A stretch of DNA of 6,872 nucleotides, from NCBI GenBank assembly GCA_015069065.1, contig SVJI01000079.1, forward strand, positions 1-6,872. The letters are read 5' to 3'. Below, piece after piece: positions 1 through 6,625 of the stretch. This stretch comes from Oscillospiraceae bacterium (GTDB lineage Bacteria > Bacillota > Clostridia > UMGS1883). The notes below the pieces were generated by a model. The model did not search any database. It worked only from the letters and a program-made list of their open reading frames with translations, and was not told the origin of the DNA. Each line of letters begins with the position of its first letter. The stretch's first letter is position 1. Position numbers and translations under genes: made by a program.

Positions 1-499
1 GTCCCTTTCCGAAGCGGAGAGAGAATCGCATCCTGCAAGGTTCTGTCTGGTTGAGATTGAAAACATCCATGACGATGTACTGGAGTTTGAGCCTATACAT
101 AGAGTGGTGTTTGGCATAGATGACGAGCAGGCATTTACGCAAAAGCTTTTAAAAGACCTCGACTGTACAACTGAAAACAAGGGCGGTCAGGAAATTGTCC
201 TCGTAACAAACGGAAACGAAGAAAAGCTTTATATGAATAATACTTCAAGCCCTATTGCAGTGGGAACATTGCAGAAATATCTTGACACACTCTCCTGTGA
301 GGTTGACTATATTCATGGAGCGGATGTCGTGGCGTCTCTTTCAAAAAAGGACGGCAGCATAGGCTTCCTTCTCCCCAAGCCTGACAAGGGCAGCCTGTTT
401 GAAACGGTTATCAAGGACGGGGCACTTCCCCGAAAGACATTCTCCATGGGAGAGGCTAATGAAAAACGCTATTACATGGAAGCGAAAAAAATAAAATAA
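1..499 (+). CDS. DUF1015 family protein, C-terminal part (5' truncated by window edge)
   Basis: The reading frame is already open at base 2 and runs to a TAA at 497-499, giving 165 residues. The gene therefore starts before the window; the GTG at 104 is an internal valine and not the start. Two stretches identify the family: HPARFCLVEIENIHDD followed by EFEPIHRVVFG near the left edge, and near the end YIHGADVV, then SIGFLLP, then LPRKTFSMGEA with a final EKRYYMEAKKI. From memory these are conserved blocks of the DUF1015 family, whose members are usually about 400 residues, so roughly the last 40% is present. The biochemical role of the family is not established. In other clostridia it often lies beside the serine-biosynthesis genes serA and serC, which cannot be checked here because the upstream side is missing. 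There is no signal peptide or membrane segment in the visible part, so it is probably cytoplasmic. A terminator follows 15 bases after the stop, making this the last gene of its transcript. Confidence 0.87.
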   Translation, partial: SLSEAERESHPARFCLVEIENIHDDVLEFEPIHRVVFGIDDEQAFTQKLLKDLDCTTENKGGQEIVLVTNGNEEKLYMNNTSSPIAVGTLQKYLDTLSCEVDYIHGADVVASLSKKDGSIGFLLPKPDKGSLFETVIKDGALPRKTFSMGEANEKRYYMEAKKIK

Positions 500-513
500 A
501 AAGTAATAAAAAG

Positions 514-566
514 AGAGAAAGCAGCGGCAAAACAGAGGTAATTTGTCACTGCTTTCTCTTATTTTT
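514..566 (+). terminator. Rho-independent terminator of the DUF1015 gene
   Basis: AGAGAAAGCAG (514-524) is the exact reverse complement of CTGCTTTCTCT (549-559). This 11-bp stem has a 24-base loop and is followed by TATTTTT (560-566). The loop is longer than usual, but stem plus T-run directly after the stop codon fits an intrinsic terminator. Confidence 0.8.
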
Positions 567-658
567 ACAGAAAATTTCTGAAGTTATTACGAAAATTATA
601 TATGGACAGGCATAAAATCACCGACTCTCCGTAAAATGTAACAAAACAACAAAAAGTA

Positions 659-682
659 AAAACCCCTATATATTGGGGTTTT
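659..682. repeat. Small inverted repeat AAAACCCC/GGGGTTTT in the intergenic gap
   Basis: AAAACCCC (659-666) and GGGGTTTT (675-682) form an 8-bp stem with an 8-base loop TATATATT. A-runs on one side and T-runs on the other give it terminator-like character in both directions. It sits between the strong terminator of the upstream gene and the promoter at 748-776, so it may be a back-up terminator that insulates that promoter, or part of a binding site. Apart from this, the box at 714-730 and the promoter, the 567-793 gap is AT-rich and shows no coding potential. Confidence 0.5.
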
Positions 683-713
683 AAAATTTAATAACCACAA
701 ATAATTAAAAAAG

Positions 714-730
714 TGTTACAAAGTTATAAC
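714..730 (+). promoter_or_regulatory. Possible WalR (YycF)-type binding box
   Basis: TGTTAC (714-719), five bases, then TATAAC (725-730). The published WalR consensus in Bacillus/Staphylococcus is two direct hexamers TGTWAH separated by five bases. The first hexamer matches fully and the second misses only G at its second position, 11 of 12 overall. The box ends 17 bases before the -35 element and is centred about 61 bases before the expected transcript start, a reasonable place for an activator. The gene downstream encodes a 3D-domain wall enzyme; yocH, also a 3D-domain gene, is a known WalR target in B. subtilis. The background is very AT-rich, so a chance match is possible. Confidence 0.35.
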
Positions 731-747
731 AAAAACCGCAAAAAAGC

Positions 748-776
748 TTGACAAACGTCGTATTGTTGTTTATAAT
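748..776 (+). promoter_or_regulatory. Consensus housekeeping (sigma-A) promoter for the G5/3D-domain gene
   Basis: Perfect -35 TTGACA (748-753), 17-base spacer, perfect -10 TATAAT (771-776). Transcription should begin near 783, leaving a leader of only about 20 bases before the ATG at 803, so there is no room for a riboswitch or attenuator. Confidence 0.9.
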
Positions 777-802
777 GATTCACGGTAAAGGACGTGATTT
801 TA

Positions 803-1615
803 ATGTTTTTGAACAGAAAGATTAAGACGACTGTCGCCTTGGTAAGCGCAGTCGCTTCAATACTTGTTAATACAGTTACATCGGTGGCAGCGTCATACGG
901 ATACAGCAGTGTTGACGATATCAGGGCGAAGGCACTGGGTCAGTATTTATCGGCAAACACCATTATATCCATGGCAGATACTAAGCTCCCCATAGTAGAC
1001 AAGATTGAAGATATGGTATCAGACGATGTGCTGGTTGCTTTCGGTGAGGTTGAGGAAACCGAGGAAGTCAGCTACAACACAGTAAAAAGACTTAATTCCT
1101 CTCTTGAGGCAGGTTCAATTGTAACCGTGCGTGAGGGTGAAAACGGCGAAAAGAACGTAAGATACAGAGTTAAGTATGAAAACGGCGAAGAAGTTTCCAG
1201 AGAGACAGTTGGCGAATATGTCACAAAAGCACCTGTGGATAAGGTTGTTGAGTACGGCAGCAAAAATGCATCTGCAAACTCACCTGTAAATACAGGAAAG
1301 CTTGATTATAAGTACGTTTTAACCTGTAATGCAACAGCATATGATATGTCTGCCGAGGAAAACGGCGGTTATGCAGGTCAGACAGCGACAGGCGTACCGC
1401 TTGACAAGGGCGTTATAGCAGTTGACCCCAGAGTTATTCCGCTGGGTTCCAGAGTTTATATCGAGGCACTGGACGGAAGCTGGAGCTACGGATATGCAGT
1501 TGCTGCTGATACAGGCGGAGCAATCAAGGGTAACAGAGTAGACCTTTGCTACAGAACAAGGTCTGAATGTATCCAGTTCGGCAGAAGACCCTGCAGAGTA
1601 TATGTGTTAAACTAA
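803..1615 (+). CDS. Secreted G5 + 3D domain protein, probable peptidoglycan lytic enzyme (YabE/YocH-like)
   Basis: A 270-residue exported protein. Residues 1-30 form a signal peptide: a basic start (R5, K6, K8), a hydrophobic core, and a likely cut after VAA at 28-30. Residues about 82-152 look like a G5 domain, a beta-rich extracellular module associated with wall or sugar binding (EETEEVSYNTVKRL..., then GEEVSRETVGEYVTKAPVDKV). Residues about 170-269 are a 3D domain, named for three aspartates, here D208 (AVDP), D236 (ADTGG) and D247 (RVDL). The fold is a double-psi barrel related to MltA lytic transglycosylases, and the DTG aspartate is the probable catalytic residue. The G5-3D order resembles the C-terminal half of YabE/Rpf-like proteins without their N-terminal DUF348 repeats. 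The predicted role is cleaving wall glycan during growth or turnover. The ATG at 803 is preferred: AAAGGA (787-792) lies 10 bases before it, but only one base before the alternative in-frame GTG at 794. Confidence 0.88.
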   Translation: MFLNRKIKTTVALVSAVASILVNTVTSVAASYGYSSVDDIRAKALGQYLSANTIISMADTKLPIVDKIEDMVSDDVLVAFGEVEETEEVSYNTVKRLNSSLEAGSIVTVREGENGEKNVRYRVKYENGEEVSRETVGEYVTKAPVDKVVEYGSKNASANSPVNTGKLDYKYVLTCNATAYDMSAEENGGYAGQTATGVPLDKGVIAVDPRVIPLGSRVYIEALDGSWSYGYAVAADTGGAIKGNRVDLCYRTRSECIQFGRRPCRVYVLN

Positions 1616-1630
1616 ATCATAAGAACATGC

Positions 1631-1666
1631 ATCACCTCATACATTTATGTATGGGGTGATTTTTTA
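1631..1666 (+). terminator. Terminator-like hairpin overlapping the flippase ribosome binding site
   Basis: ATCACCTCATACA (1631-1643) pairs with TGTATGGGGTGAT (1648-1660), a 13-bp stem with one G-U pair and a four-base loop, followed directly by five more T's (1661-1665, six in a row with T1660). This is a full intrinsic terminator 15 bases after the 3D-domain gene. The 3' arm also contains GGGGTGAT (1653-1660), a 7-of-8 match to the 16S anti-Shine-Dalgarno complement GAGGTGAT, five bases before the ATG at 1666. The same element could therefore stop most transcription and hide the ribosome binding site of the next gene. Confidence 0.8.
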
Positions 1667-3171
1667 TGAAGGATGCCGCGTACTTATTGAAAAATACACT
1701 TTTACTGGCAGGTAGTAGCATAATACTGAGGTTGTGCGCGCTTTGCTTCCAGGCATACCTTGCGGCAAAGGTTGGTTCAGAGCAGCTTGGTATTTTCGGA
1801 ATAATATCGTCTGTGGGTATTGTTTTTGCTACCATAAGTATATCGGGGGTGCGCTTTGGCGTAACCAGACTTGCCTCGGAGGCAGTCAGCAGCGGCAACA
1901 AATATCCCTATGCCCTTATGCGGTGCGCATTTTTGTATGCCGGCTTCTTCGGCATGGCGGCAGGGGGCATAATGTACTTCGCCGCCCCTGTTATTTCAAG
2001 ATATTGGGTTATGAACACCTCGGTGTCGGGTGCTATCAGAATTATGGCACTTTCCATGCCGCTTATTGCCTTTGGCGCAGCGGCAGAGGGGTATTTTACA
2101 GCAAAGCAGAAGATTTTCCGTCTGGTGGTGACGGAGCTTATGGCACAGCTTTTGCGCATGGGCTTTGTAGCGGTATGCTTTAAGGCATATCTTCATGACA
2201 AGGCATCGTCCGCACGGATTCTGGCTGGCGGCTCTCTCGTAGGGGAATCGGTGCTTGCTTTGGGTATGCTGGTGATGTATGTTTTTGAAAGCCGTGCCGG
2301 CAGGGAGAGAATTTCCGATAAAGGAAATATGGGCCGTCTTGTAAAAACATCCTTCCCCCTTGCGGTCAGTGCCTATATGCGTACAGGTCTTTCTTCACTC
2401 GGGCAGATTATTATTCCGCGCGGACTGCGCAGCGCGGGCATGGGTGCAGCGAGTGCCTTTTCTACATATGGTGTAATTACACAGATGTCCATGCCTGTTA
2501 TAATGTTTCCTGCCGCACTGCTTAGCGCTCTGGGGGAGATTTTAGTACCGCGCCTTACAGGGGCGCAGGTCATGGGGCATAAAATAGGCATCAGCTATAT
2601 CGTAAACCGCGCACTGCGCATAGGGGTAATTTTCAGCTTCGGTGTGGCGGGGGCGATGATGTTTTATTCTCAAATGTTGGGGGAGGCTATATATAACAGC
2701 GTGGAGGCAGGGTTTTATATTAAAATCTTCGCGCCGATTATCCCCATCATATACATAGACTGTGTTACTGACGGCTGCCTGAAAGGCCTCGACCAGCAGC
2801 TTCATTCCATGATGTATAACGTCATGGAGGGTGCATTGAATGTGGTTTTACTCCTTATTCTCCTGCCGCGGACTGCCATTATGGGTTACATTGCCGTTAT
2901 GTATATTAAGGAGATTTTTAATGCGCTGCTCAGTCTGCGCCGATTATCTATGGTGACGGCGGTGGATAGCGGGGTTAAGACCATGATTTGCGTTGCACTG
3001 GCAGTATGCGGTGCGTATATGTGTACAAATCTTACCGTGCCGCAGGCAGGGCTTGTTTCAAGTCTGGTTTTTTATACAGGGTTTTATGTGGCGTTATTAT
3101 ATATTTTAAGTGCCGTTACCCGCGACGATTTAAAATGGGCAGTATCACTCATGAATCCCAAAAAAATATGA
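1666..3171 (+). CDS. SpoVB-like oligosaccharide/lipid flippase of the MOP (MATE-like) superfamily
   Basis: A 501-residue, strongly hydrophobic protein with about 12-14 membrane segments, matching the usual length and layout of SpoVB/YtgP-type flippases. The N-terminal segment (KNTLLLAGSSIILRL, residues 10-23, then AYLAAKVGSEQLGIFG at 30-45) is the typical first helix and loop of polysaccharide-export transporters. Residues 359-400 carry a stretch I associate with the SpoVB family: a DGCLKGLDQQLHSMMYNV block followed by a hydrophobic helix ending LLP. Such proteins move lipid-linked sugars or peptidoglycan precursors across the cytoplasmic membrane; the cargo cannot be told from sequence. SpoVB itself acts in spore cortex formation, but nothing nearby points to sporulation. 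The ATG at 1666 has GGGGTGAT upstream, inside the hairpin. I see no separate promoter, so expression probably comes from read-through of the 3D-domain gene. The stop is TGA at 3169-3171. Confidence 0.85.
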   Translation: MKDAAYLLKNTLLLAGSSIILRLCALCFQAYLAAKVGSEQLGIFGIISSVGIVFATISISGVRFGVTRLASEAVSSGNKYPYALMRCAFLYAGFFGMAAGGIMYFAAPVISRYWVMNTSVSGAIRIMALSMPLIAFGAAAEGYFTAKQKIFRLVVTELMAQLLRMGFVAVCFKAYLHDKASSARILAGGSLVGESVLALGMLVMYVFESRAGRERISDKGNMGRLVKTSFPLAVSAYMRTGLSSLGQIIIPRGLRSAGMGAASAFSTYGVITQMSMPVIMFPAALLSALGEILVPRLTGAQVMGHKIGISYIVNRALRIGVIFSFGVAGAMMFYSQMLGEAIYNSVEAGFYIKIFAPIIPIIYIDCVTDGCLKGLDQQLHSMMYNVMEGALNVVLLLILLPRTAIMGYIAVMYIKEIFNALLSLRRLSMVTAVDSGVKTMICVALAVCGAYMCTNLTVPQAGLVSSLVFYTGFYVALLYILSAVTRDDLKWAVSLMNPKKI

Positions 3172-3190
3172 GAAAAACACATCTGTGGTG

Positions 3191-3219
3191 TTGACAAAAT
3201 GCGAGCAGGGCGGTAAAAT
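3191..3219 (+). promoter_or_regulatory. Promoter of asnA
   Basis: TTGACA (3191-3196), 17-base spacer, TAAAAT (3214-3219). The start would be near 3226 with a leader of about 30 bases. A better -10 match, TATAAT at 3222-3227, is 25 bases from the -35 and so cannot pair with it. The -35 begins only 20 bases after the flippase stop. No terminator separates the two genes, so some read-through from the flippase is possible. The leader is too short for a T-box or other amino-acid-sensing leader. Confidence 0.78.
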
Positions 3220-3256
3220 TATATAATGATATATTTTTTGAAGGGAAACGGCTTAT

Positions 3257-4264
3257 ATGAAAGGCTTAATTTTACCACAGGATTATAAGGCAAAGCTTAC
3301 ACTGCGCGAAACCCAGCGTGCAATAAAAATAGTTAAGGATAATTTTCAGCGTATGCTTGCAGCGGAGCTGAATCTCGACAGAGTAACCGCACCGCTGATA
3401 GTTTCCAAGGACAGCGGAATCAATGACGACCTTAACGGCGTTGAGCGTAAGGTTGAGTTTGATATGAAAGAGAGCGGAGGAATCGCGGAGATTGTGCAGT
3501 CCCTTGCAAAGTGGAAGCGCATGGCGCTCTATCGCTACGGATATGCCCCAGGTGAGGGTATTTATACGGACATGAATGCAGTCCGCCGTGACGATCAGGT
3601 TGATAACGTACATTCCCTGTTTGTTGACCAGTGGGATTGGGAAAAAGTAATCAGCCCCGAGGAGCGGAATATAGAATTTCTGAAAGACACAGTCAGAAAG
3701 ATTGTCAAAGCAGCGGCAGATACACAGAATGCACTTTGTCTGTCTTTCCCCTGTCTTAATAAGACTATTGAGCGTGAGGTGTTCTTTGTTACCTCGCAGG
3801 AGCTGGAGGATATGTACCCCACTCTCAGCGGAAAGGAAAGGGAGGATGCCGTTACGCGCGAGCATAAGACCGTGTTCCTTATGCAGATTGGGCAGAACCT
3901 CAGAAGCGGTCAGCCTCATGACGGCAGAGCCCCTGATTACGATGACTGGTCTCTTAACGGTGATATCTTAGTCTGGAACGACGTTCTGGGACGTAGTCTC
4001 GAGCTTTCTTCCATGGGCATCCGCGTAGACAAGAATGTTTTGCGCGCTCAGCTGGAGCAGCGCGGCGCTCTGGACAGAATGAAGTTTGATTATCACAAAA
4101 TGATTTGTGACGAAACTCTCCCGCTTACCATAGGCGGTGGTGTGGGACAGTCCAGACTCTGTATGCAGATGCTTGAACGTGCGCATATCGGAGAGGTACA
4201 GGTTTCCGTATGGCCTGAACAAATGCGTCAGCAGTGTATGGAAAATGGCATATTCCTCTTATAA
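3257..4264 (+). CDS. asnA: Aspartate-ammonia ligase (asparagine synthetase A)
   Basis: A 335-residue cytoplasmic enzyme (E. coli AsnA is 330) that makes asparagine from aspartate, ammonia and ATP through an aspartyl-AMP intermediate, releasing AMP and pyrophosphate. It has the class II aminoacyl-tRNA synthetase fold. Family blocks occur in the correct order: GINDDLNGVER (54-64; D57 aligns with E. coli D46), QSLAKWKRMAL (81-91), GEGIYTDMNAVRRDD (99-113), HSLFVDQWDWE (119-129), DGRAPDYDDW (222-231), LNGDILVW (233-240), ELSSMGIRVD (249-258), and the motif-3-like TIGGGVGQSRLCM (291-303; R300 aligns with E. coli R299). HIGEVQVSVWP near the C-terminus also fits. The position that is His in the E. 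coli HSLAKWKR block is Gln81 here, which I believe is common in Firmicutes. The ATG at 3257 has AAGGGA (3241-3246) 10 bases upstream. The gene is monocistronic, with its own promoter and terminator. Confidence 0.97.
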   Translation: MKGLILPQDYKAKLTLRETQRAIKIVKDNFQRMLAAELNLDRVTAPLIVSKDSGINDDLNGVERKVEFDMKESGGIAEIVQSLAKWKRMALYRYGYAPGEGIYTDMNAVRRDDQVDNVHSLFVDQWDWEKVISPEERNIEFLKDTVRKIVKAAADTQNALCLSFPCLNKTIEREVFFVTSQELEDMYPTLSGKEREDAVTREHKTVFLMQIGQNLRSGQPHDGRAPDYDDWSLNGDILVWNDVLGRSLELSSMGIRVDKNVLRAQLEQRGALDRMKFDYHKMICDETLPLTIGGGVGQSRLCMQMLERAHIGEVQVSVWPEQMRQQCMENGIFLL

Positions 4265-4281
4265 GTTTATAATGAAAAAAT

Positions 4282-4324
4282 GCTGCGGCAAATGATAAAT
4301 TCATTATGCTGCAGCTATTTTTTT
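4282..4324 (+). terminator. Rho-independent terminator of asnA
   Basis: GCTGCGGCA (4282-4290) pairs with TGCTGCAGC (4307-4315) through one G-U pair. The stem continues as AATGA/TCATT (4291-4295, 4301-4305) past a single bulged A, with loop TAAAT. TA and seven T's (4318-4324) follow. It starts 17 bases after the asnA stop. Confidence 0.9.
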
Positions 4325-4454
4325 GCCTATATTGATAAAAATGCCTAAAAAGAATAAATTAGACCGCTTTCCTTTGTGCAAAATGCCGAAAGAAAAAATA
4401 AAATATTGTATATTCTACGGATATATATATATGTACATTTATAGTAAAATTATA

Positions 4455-4555
4455 CTACGGAGGCACTCTTCGTATATTTACAAAAAACGAAGCGAATCCC
4501 CCGCAATTGCGGGCGAGTAAAACGGAATGCCAACACCCGTTTTATATCTTCGTAG
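4455..4555 (+). promoter_or_regulatory. Candidate structured RNA leader (closed multibranch fold) of the EF-G-like gene
   Basis: Read by eye, this 101-base stretch closes on itself. P1: CTACGGAG (4455-4462) with CTTCGTAG (4548-4555), 8 pairs including one G-U. Inside are three hairpins in a row. P2: CTTCGT (4468-4473) with ACGAAG (4487-4492). P3: CCCGC-AATT-GCGGG (4500-4513). P4: TAAAACGG (4518-4525) with CCGTTTTA (4537-4544). The spacers between helices are only 3-7 bases. The ribosome binding site AAAGG (4556-4560) begins directly after P1. ACGAAG of P2 could instead pair with CTTCGT at 4548-4553, which would open P1, so two exclusive folds are possible. I do not recognise a known riboswitch class. 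No convincing promoter was found: TTGTAT (4406-4411) with TATATG (4428-4433) at 16 bases is weak. If transcription instead began at TAAAAT (4445-4450), the 5' arm of P1 would be lost. The rest of the 4325-4454 gap is AT-rich with no supported gene. Confidence 0.5.
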
Positions 4556-4565
4556 AAAGGCGGTT

Positions 4566-6611
4566 ATGGAAATGAATGTATTTAGTGGAGAAAACATCAG
4601 AAATGTAGTAGTGTTGGGACACGGCGGAGCAGGAAAGACATCGCTTGTAGAAGCGATATTACATAAAGCAGGCGCGTCTGACAGATTTGGTAAGATTGCT
4701 GACGGTACTACTGTGAGCGATTATGATGCAGAAGAAATCAAGAGAAAGATTTCTGTTAATCTTTCCATGGCGCCTTGCGTATGGCATACACCTAAAATTT
4801 CTGATTCAAAGCTTAATATGATTGACACCCCCGGTTATTTTGATTTCGTGGGTGAAGCTTTGGGCGGTATCCGTGCAGCGGAAAGTGCCTTGATTGTTGT
4901 CAATGCGAAAAGCGGTGTACAGGTTGGCACGGAGAATGCGTGGAATTATGCCACCGAGCGCGGCATGGCTCGTATGATGTTCATAAACTTTATGGATGAT
5001 GAAAACGCCGACTTTGATAAAGTTGTGGCGCAGATTCATGAAAAGTTCGGCGCAAGTGCCGCAGTTTTCAGAATCCCGATTAAAGAGGGTAAGGATATCA
5101 AGGGTTATGTCAATGTCGTAAGCGGTAAGGCATATACCGTTGAAAATGATGTTGAAACAGAAATTCCGATTCCTGACAATATGAAGGAATCCTACGACAA
5201 ATACCACGATGCACTTGTTGAGGCGGTAGCTCTTACAAGTGACGAGCTTTTGGAAAGGTATTTTGCAGGGGACGTTATTACGGACGATGAGATGCGCTCC
5301 GTGCTTAAGGGCAGTGTAAAGCGCGGTCAGGTAGTTCCTGTTTACGGCGGCTTCTGCACGGGCAAAACATTTGCCGTGCGTTCACTGATGGATGCTATGC
5401 TTAAGTATCTGCCCTCTCCTGTAGAGGCAGAGACTCTGCCGGCATGTGACAGTGCGGCAGCACTGGGTGCCGTTGTATTTAAAACTCTGGCAGATTCATA
5501 CGGAAAGATTTCTCTTATAAGAGTTATGAGCGGCTCGCTCAAGGCTGATTCTACCGTATATAACGCAACAAAGGATGTTAACGAAAGAATCGGTAAGCTT
5601 TATGTCCTCCGCGGCAAAAAGCAGATTGAAGTTCCCGAAATTAAAGCTGGCGATATCGGCGCCGCTACAAAGCTTTCATATACACTTACAGGTGACACGC
5701 TCGCAAAACAGGGCGGGGAAAAGCTTGACGGCATAGAACTTCCTCAGCCTGCGATAACGATGGCAGTTGTTCCACAGGCAAAGGGTGACGAGGAGAAAAT
5801 CAGTGCCGGTCTTAATAAGCTCCGTGAGGAGGACCCCACATTCTCCATTGGTAATAATAAAGAAACAAAGGAAATGACAATTTCCGGTACAGGTGAGTTG
5901 CATTTGGATGTAATCACCAGTAAGCTCAAGACAAAGTTTGGTGTATCTGTTGACCTTACAGTTCCAAAGATAGCGTACCGTGAAACTATTCGTAAGAGCG
6001 TTAAGGTACAGGGCAGACATAAGAAACAGTCAGGCGGTCACGGCCAGTTCGGTGATGTATGGATTGAATTCAGCCACCATGACGGCAGCGAGCTTATCTT
6101 TGAGGAAAAGATAGTGGGCGGTGCAGTTCCCAAAAACTATTTCCCTGCTGTTGAAAAGGGACTGCAGGAATCTATTTCAAAAGGTGTTCTGGCAGGATAT
6201 CCCGTAGTTGGATTAAAGGCTGTTCTGGTTGACGGTTCTTACCATCCTGTTGATTCATCAGAAATGGCATTCAAGGTTGCAGCGTCTATCGCATACAAGG
6301 ACGGTCTTACTCAGGCAAGCCCTGTTCTTCTTGAACCCATTGGCCATCTGGAGGTTGTTATGCCTGAAGAGTTGATGGGCGACATTATCGGTGATATCAA
6401 TAAACGCCGCGGCAGAATACTGGGAATGAATCCTATCGGTGACGGTAAGGGCGAGGTTATTGCAGAAGTGCCTGAGGCAGAAATGTGTAAGTATGCTACA
6501 GACCTTCGCAGTATGACTCGTGCGCGCGGAAAGTTTACGTTCAGCTTTGAACGCTACGAGGAAGTTCCCGAAAACATAGCACAGAAAGTTATCGAGGCAG
6601 CAAAGGCATAA
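4566..6611 (+). CDS. EF-G-like translational GTPase (EF-G-2/FusA2 type)
   Basis: A 681-residue protein with the full five-domain EF-G layout: G domain about 11-285, domain II 295-385, domain III 393-470, domain IV 471-590, domain V 591-668. P-loop GHGGAGKTS is at 18-26. Domain III has SGTGELHLDV (440-449), domain IV has KKQSGGHGQFGDV (486-498) and SSEMAFKVAASIAYKDG (564-580), and domain V has MPEELMGDIIGDINKRRG (599-616). Canonical EF-G binds the ribosome with GTP and drives translocation. This protein differs in the G domain: DTPGY (87-91) has Tyr for the catalytic His, NFMD (141-144) replaces NKxD, and RKIS (60-63) replaces the switch I RGIT. These changes place it with the EF-G-2/FusA2 paralogues, not the main fusA; it also lacks rpsL/rpsG neighbours. 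Its cellular job is uncertain. The ATG at 4566 (AAAGG five bases upstream) is chosen; ATG 4572 is possible. ATG 4527 lies in the P4 loop and would add an atypical 13-residue extension. Confidence 0.92.
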   Translation: MEMNVFSGENIRNVVVLGHGGAGKTSLVEAILHKAGASDRFGKIADGTTVSDYDAEEIKRKISVNLSMAPCVWHTPKISDSKLNMIDTPGYFDFVGEALGGIRAAESALIVVNAKSGVQVGTENAWNYATERGMARMMFINFMDDENADFDKVVAQIHEKFGASAAVFRIPIKEGKDIKGYVNVVSGKAYTVENDVETEIPIPDNMKESYDKYHDALVEAVALTSDELLERYFAGDVITDDEMRSVLKGSVKRGQVVPVYGGFCTGKTFAVRSLMDAMLKYLPSPVEAETLPACDSAAALGAVVFKTLADSYGKISLIRVMSGSLKADSTVYNATKDVNERIGKLYVLRGKKQIEVPEIKAGDIGAATKLSYTLTGDTLAKQGGEKLDGIELPQPAITMAVVPQAKGDEEKISAGLNKLREEDPTFSIGNNKETKEMTISGTGELHLDVITSKLKTKFGVSVDLTVPKIAYRETIRKSVKVQGRHKKQSGGHGQFGDVWIEFSHHDGSELIFEEKIVGGAVPKNYFPAVEKGLQESISKGVLAGYPVVGLKAVLVDGSYHPVDSSEMAFKVAASIAYKDGLTQASPVLLEPIGHLEVVMPEELMGDIIGDINKRRGRILGMNPIGDGKGEVIAEVPEAEMCKYATDLRSMTRARGKFTFSFERYEEVPENIAQKVIEAAKA

Positions 6612-6625
6612 TTTGATTTATAAGT

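Noticed and set aside
104..499. Reading the first gene as a 131-residue protein starting at GTG 104
   Set aside because: The frame is open to the left edge and the upstream residues (HPARFCLVEIENIHDD...EFEPIHR) are conserved DUF1015 sequence, so GTG 104 is internal.
794..802. GTG 794 as the start of the G5/3D-domain protein
   Set aside because: The AAAGGA ribosome binding site ends one base before it, far too close, while ATG 803 has a workable 10-base spacing.
3172..3190. Possible terminator after the flippase (CACA/TGTG inverted repeat)
   Set aside because: The stem is only four pairs and has no T-run; the stretch is better read as a short gap before the asnA promoter.
3222..3227. TATAAT as the -10 of the asnA promoter
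   Set aside because: It lies 25 bases from the TTGACA; TAAAAT at 3214-3219 has the proper 17-base spacing.
3272..3919. 215-residue open frame on the minus strand inside asnA
   Set aside because: It is fully antisense to a clear asnA with conserved motifs, has no recognisable domain, and is a typical codon shadow.
4323..4520. 65-residue open frame before the EF-G-like gene
   Set aside because: It starts inside the T-run of the asnA terminator, has no ribosome binding site, has low-complexity lysine/tyrosine-rich sequence, and covers the structured leader.
4527..4565. ATG 4527 as the start of the EF-G-like protein
   Set aside because: It sits in the P4 hairpin loop without a good ribosome binding site and adds 13 residues that EF-G-type proteins do not have; ATG 4566 has AAAGG at close spacing.
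4806..5207. 133-residue minus-strand open frame within the EF-G-like gene
   Set aside because: Antisense shadow of the conserved G domain, with no recognisable features.
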